DNA from: JBASEY01 sp049652745
GTDB lineage: Bacteria > CSSED10-310
Assembly: GCA_049652745.1 (NCBI GenBank)
Contig: JBASEY010000028.1
Location: 41,500 to 105,499, forward strand
Direction: 5' to 3'
DNA length: 64,000 bases
Numbering within the stretch: position 1 is the stretch's first letter; every line of letters starts with the position of its first letter. Position numbers and translations under genes: made by a program. This document shows positions 60,838 through 64,000 of this stretch, in pieces. The notes beneath the pieces were generated by a model, which saw nothing but the letters and a program-made list of their open reading frames with translations, was not told the DNA's origin and did not search any database.

Positions 60838-62565
60838 TTATTCCATATAACCTAATAATTTAAGCTGCTGCAAGACATGTTCATCTGGAAGAACAAGCTC
60901 AAAAGAAGTTCGAGCTTCCGATTCCTGGACATAGTCGGTCAAAACTTGTGTCATCACCGTAAACACCTGATCTGTCGGTGAAAATTGAGATTCGGATGGA
61001 TCAATCGATAGATTGTATCGATACTGCTTGTCCTCAGGCACAAAAATCACTTTCCTGTCCGACGACCGTACCGCTCGATGTTTTCTTTGTATGCTCTCAC
61101 GTGATGGCTGATGGGCTGCGATATAAACACCTGAACCCGTCTCACAAAAAGCGTAATTCTCATCAGCGATGATAAGTGATCCGTTCTCGGAAACCTCAAC
61201 GAGCGCTGAGGGTGATTTTGGTGATCCGGGCAAGTTCAACAGGGTATAAACAATCTGAGCGAGAGATGCCAGTCGTATCTGACGGGGAACAACCCTGTTG
61301 GGTGCCAGTTGATCAGGGAAAGATAAAATGAGCGGTACACGAATCGATGGGTCATGAAGATTGCTGCCATGGGCAAAATAATAGCCATGTTCATCCAAAC
61401 TCTCACCATGATCTGCGGTGACAATGATACTTGTCTTTAACAATCGATTTTGGTGATAAAGCTCTCGAATCAAAAGTTCGACGGCGTGGTCAACCGCGGA
61501 AATTTCTCCTGCATACAATCGTTTGAATTCATCGATCATTTCCAGATCAGGAGTAGCGCTTGTGCGATTGATTTCTGCGATATCGAAGACATTTTGTTTG
61601 AATCGTGGCGGCCGGGATAAATACATTTTATCGAAAGGAAAACCTGGTTCGTATGGGAAGTGTGGATCATAAAAATGAACCCATGTGAAAAGGGGTTGTT
61701 CAAAGTTTTGCGACCACCATTTGAAAACCGGTGGAATCGTTCGAAACCATTTGCGTTCTGCCGGTCTGAAAGGCCCGAACCGAGTAAATCCTCTTAGGAT
61801 CGTGGATCGGTGAATGAGAGGGTGCAGGTGAGATGGTGTCAGGAGTTGATCATAGACATCGAAACCTCTAGCCAGCCCGGATACTTCGTGTACAACAGGG
61901 AAAGCACTGACAAAAGCCCCGGTTTTATACCCGTGGTTTCGGAAAATTTCAGCCATTGTCGTCGACTCGGTTTTAATGGGAACAGCATTGAATCGGCTGC
62001 CGTGCTCGGGTGGATCCTGACCGGTAAATATGGTCGCGTGACTCGATGTGGTAATCGGTATCGGTGCGATTGCATCGATCACGGTCGCTCCTGTTCGGGC
62101 GATTCGGTCCAGAGTTGGGGTGCGCACGAAATCGTTGCCGTACGCTCCCAAATAATCAGCGCGACACGTATCGAGCGTAAAAATCAAAACATCAGAAGCA
62201 TTGTCTCCCGCTGAAAATTGAGGAGGCATTCTATAGGAGCATCGACATGTCTCAGGAATGGGGGTCAAAAATCCCCATATATCGATGCCGATAAGAGCGG
62301 ATAACCAAGCGATGGGAAGCAATAAGCGAGTAATGTTTTTATTCTTTAACACAAGTCTTAGGACTGAAGCGGGGATCAGTCCGAGGAAACCAATGCCCAA
62401 TCCATAAAGAAGAACGATCTGGATGCTCAGTGAAAACAAATCGGTATTGAGTGGATAAGATGAATGCAATCTGGCTGTTTCCGTCAATCCTCGTAAAACA
62501 CCCAATAGAAAGCCGCCGGGAAAATAATATCGCAATTTGATCTTGTTCACGTGAGCATACTCCAT
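60838..62565 (-). CDS. Membrane-anchored sulfatase/alkaline-phosphatase-fold protein
   Basis: 575 residues. About three N-terminal membrane segments (about 15-30, 44-72, 79-100) precede a PF00884-type domain with DVLIFTLDTCRADYLGAYG (Asp132). HGESLDEHGYYFAHG is the later metal loop. At the formylglycine position there is Thr172 (PITTSSHATIFTG), so classical sulfatase activity is unlikely; a Thr nucleophile, as in phosphoethanolamine or phosphoglycerol transferases, is more probable. Ends LKLLGYME, like the other sulfatase-like protein. It is the first gene of a three-gene operon with the radical-SAM and methyltransferase genes. Confidence 0.82.
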   Translation of the reverse strand: MEYAHVNKIKLRYYFPGGFLLGVLRGLTETARLHSSYPLNTDLFSLSIQIVLLYGLGIGFLGLIPASVLRLVLKNKNITRLLLPIAWLSALIGIDIWGFLTPIPETCRCSYRMPPQFSAGDNASDVLIFTLDTCRADYLGAYGNDFVRTPTLDRIARTGATVIDAIAPIPITTSSHATIFTGQDPPEHGSRFNAVPIKTESTTMAEIFRNHGYKTGAFVSAFPVVHEVSGLARGFDVYDQLLTPSHLHPLIHRSTILRGFTRFGPFRPAERKWFRTIPPVFKWWSQNFEQPLFTWVHFYDPHFPYEPGFPFDKMYLSRPPRFKQNVFDIAEINRTSATPDLEMIDEFKRLYAGEISAVDHAVELLIRELYHQNRLLKTSIIVTADHGESLDEHGYYFAHGSNLHDPSIRVPLILSFPDQLAPNRVVPRQIRLASLAQIVYTLLNLPGSPKSPSALVEVSENGSLIIADENYAFCETGSGVYIAAHQPSRESIQRKHRAVRSSDRKVIFVPEDKQYRYNLSIDPSESQFSPTDQVFTVMTQVLTDYVQESEARTSFELVLPDEHVLQQLKLLGYME

Positions 62566-62675
62566 ATCGAAAAGCAGTCTCGAAGCTGTATTCTGTATGA
62601 TATCGCATCATAAAACAACTTGACGCTGACATAAAGATTCTCTACCCTTTCTTTGTTTATTGGAGGAAGGATGAA

Positions 62676-63086
62676 ATGCAGGTCGTTATGCTGATTATTT
62701 CCTGGATTCTGTTAATTGCAGCTTTGATTATGGCTTTGATGAATCGGGCTTCTGCACGTCGATGTGATGAGGATATCGATGAAATTCGAACATCGTTGTT
62801 CGAGCTTCGTCGGAATGCCCGGACCAAGCAGGCAACGCTGAACAAAAAACTGGCTGAGCTTCATGTGATTATTTTGCACAATCACGATCGAATGCCGCGC
62901 GATCGATATCCATATACCATAAATTCAGATTGCATCGCTTGTGGAACCTGTGTCGGGGTGTGCCCTACGGGGGCTATCACCGAAGGGGATTTGTTCGAAA
63001 TCAATCCTGAAAAATGCATCGCATGCAAGAAATGCGCGGAAGTCTGCCCCGTGCATGCTTGTCAGCCCTTATTTCAGGAAAAATAG
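62676..63086 (+). CDS. Membrane-tethered 2[4Fe-4S] ferredoxin
   Basis: 136 residues. A membrane helix (about 4-22) and a charged coiled-coil stretch (about 30-68) precede a ferredoxin domain. Its clusters are bound by Cys86, Cys89, Cys92, Cys96-Pro and Cys114, Cys117, Cys120, Cys124-Pro (CxxCxxCxxxCP twice), the classical clostridial-type pattern. Electron carrier held at the membrane; the partner is unknown. GGAGGAAGG precedes the ATG. Convergent with the FHA gene, 10 bases away. Confidence 0.9.
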   Translation: MQVVMLIISWILLIAALIMALMNRASARRCDEDIDEIRTSLFELRRNARTKQATLNKKLAELHVIILHNHDRMPRDRYPYTINSDCIACGTCVGVCPTGAITEGDLFEINPEKCIACKKCAEVCPVHACQPLFQEK

Positions 63087-63096
63087 ATGTGATGCG

Positions 63097-63672
63097 CTAC
63101 CGCTGAATAATTGTCAGAGTCGTCTTACCGACTTGGAGGTGATCTCCAGGACGAATGACGCCAAGCTTTACTCGAGATCCATTTCTGAAAGTTCCCCAGT
63201 TGCTGTCGAGGTCTCGAACGACAATCATTTCGTGGCCATAAAATTCAATCCTGCAGTGTTCTCTGGAAACACTGGTGTCGCTCAAATTAATGTCACATCC
63301 TGTCTTGCCGATAGAAACTTCGGCTTTGAGAACCGGAACCATGACTCCTCGATCCGCACCATCAGTAACCCCGATCAAATAATCATTGCCGACAGGAAGT
63401 TCTTTGACCAAGCTTCTCAAGCGGTGCTCGAGTTCTTCCGGCGTAAAGCTCTCATCTTCATCAGGCCGAAAGGAGTCGAAAACCTGTTGGGTATCCGGCG
63501 TTTCTTCCGATTCGGCAGTGGAAAGCAATTTAACCATCACTTTTCCATCTTTTACCGTCAAAAGACTTCTGGACTCGCAACGGGCGCATAAAAATTCGGC
63601 TCCCTCATCCGGGACGGGAAGATAGTCAAAGGCATATAACTTTTTACATGCAGGGCAATTAAACTGAATCAT
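63097..63672 (-). CDS. Zinc-ribbon FHA-domain protein
   Basis: 191 residues. An N-terminal zinc ribbon uses Cys6, Cys9, Cys29 and Cys32. The acidic linker (about 52-95) leads to an FHA domain (about 117-185) with IGKTGCDI, SVSREHC and DLDSNWGTFRNGSRV, the residues that read phosphothreonine. It is a plausible reader of the Ser/Thr kinase at 56057. No catalytic domain. Convergent with the ferredoxin gene. Confidence 0.88.
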   Translation of the reverse strand: MIQFNCPACKKLYAFDYLPVPDEGAEFLCARCESRSLLTVKDGKVMVKLLSTAESEETPDTQQVFDSFRPDEDESFTPEELEHRLRSLVKELPVGNDYLIGVTDGADRGVMVPVLKAEVSIGKTGCDINLSDTSVSREHCRIEFYGHEMIVVRDLDSNWGTFRNGSRVKLGVIRPGDHLQVGKTTLTIIQR

Positions 63673-63785
63673 GATAAATTCTCATAAAATTAAGCTACAT
63701 CTCCAGCATTATAGCAATTTTACTCATCGATTTACAATATCTATCTTGAACATTTTTTTATTTGTTCACTACCTGAATACAATCA

Positions 63786-64000
63786 CATATGCCAGAGATG
63801 GTCCCCAAAAACCAGACCACGCGTTAAGTTAGTATTGGCATATGGTTCCCTAATCAGATAAAGTGAGGAGCTGTGAAACAGCACAGACGAAAACACAGCG
63901 CAGAATTTAAGGCACGGGTAGCTTTGGAGGCGGTCAGGGGGATCAAGACGATCAATGAGATAGCCCAGGAGTATGAGATTCATCCTATCCAGGTGAGTCA
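63786..64000 (+). mobile_element. IS3-type insertion sequence, left end (incomplete)
   Basis: The 3' edge of the window enters an IS3/IS911-type element. Its first ORF starts at 63873. The stretch TGGTCCCCAAAAACCAGACC from about 63799 resembles the C-rich ends of IS3-family elements and may be the left terminal repeat; the right end is outside. A separate 9-base inverted repeat, CATATGCCA (63786-63794) with TGGCATATG (63836-63844), lies nearby. No target duplication can be read. Confidence 0.6.
63873..64000 (+). CDS. IS3-family transposase OrfA, N-terminal fragment
   Basis: 42 codons before the window ends. Starts at GTG with GTGAGGAG upstream. HRRKHSAEFKARVALEAV and INEIAQEYEIHPIQVS are the typical IS3/IS911 OrfA helix-turn-helix, in which KxxTxEFKxxVALEA is the family pattern. 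OrfB with the DDE domain should follow, with a programmed frameshift between them. Confidence 0.9.
   Translation, partial: MKQHRRKHSAEFKARVALEAVRGIKTINEIAQEYEIHPIQVS

Noticed and set aside
1..64000. Ribosomal or transfer RNA genes
   Set aside because: No 16S/23S blocks, cloverleaf or CCA-ending candidates were recognised in the intergenic regions.

Overview
The window looks like a chromosome segment of an uncultured, probably anaerobic bacterium with a Gram-negative style envelope. I cannot place it in a phylum. Anaerobic hints are four radical-SAM enzymes (two with a B12-binding N-terminus), a membrane-tethered 2[4Fe-4S] ferredoxin, a TM1266-type hydrogenase regulator and a 6-phosphofructokinase with pyrophosphate-type residues. 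Envelope hints are a secreted gluzincin with a predicted C-terminal beta barrel and several exported proteins. Coding density is high, Shine-Dalgarno sites are clear, and I see no rRNA, tRNA or CRISPR.

Layout. 0-9 kb: the 5' end of purA (minus strand), a ParA ATPase coupled to a TPR protein that begins with a ParB-like peptide, a B12 radical-SAM protein and Na+/solute symporter pair, a polysaccharide deacetylase, an M42-like peptidase and an exported beta-helix protein. 9-17 kb: two small genes, then a tight seven-gene operon (orphan MutL-type ASKHA ATPase, barrel-sandwich protein, DUF6754-like membrane protein and three more membrane proteins). This is the best candidate for an undescribed system. 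17-29 kb: hairpin repeats, a nucleotidyltransferase/small-protein pair, a UPF0173 hydrolase, the TM1266-like regulator, an exported papain-like protease, a GT-C glycosyltransferase, a HEAT-repeat protein, an SGNH hydrolase and a DUF457/TolB-propeller fusion. 29-35 kb: overlapping lepA-hemW-kamA-like genes followed by lexA-dinB, with TTTCGC repeats over the lexA promoter. 35-46 kb: an aminotransferase and a peptide-degradation island with two tandem pairs, two bleomycin-hydrolase/PepC-like genes and two M16C metalloproteases. 46-52 kb: an AlkP/sulfatase-fold protein, the decayed remnant of a second copy, the gluzincin-propeller-barrel protein and a DNA methyltransferase. 52-56 kb: PilZ protein, PPi-type pfk, panD, serS. 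56-64 kb: a TPR-Ser/Thr kinase, a convergent operon (sulfatase-like, B12 radical SAM, methyltransferase), a ferredoxin, a zinc-ribbon FHA protein and the start of an IS3-type element cut by the window edge.

Recurring themes are tandem duplication (PepC, M16C, sulfatase), TPR/HEAT scaffold proteins joined to signalling modules (ParA partner, kinase, FHA), and exported proteins. Two unrelated exported enzymes, the beta-helix protein and the papain-like protease, share a C-terminal domain of about 110 residues with an FWPTW motif.
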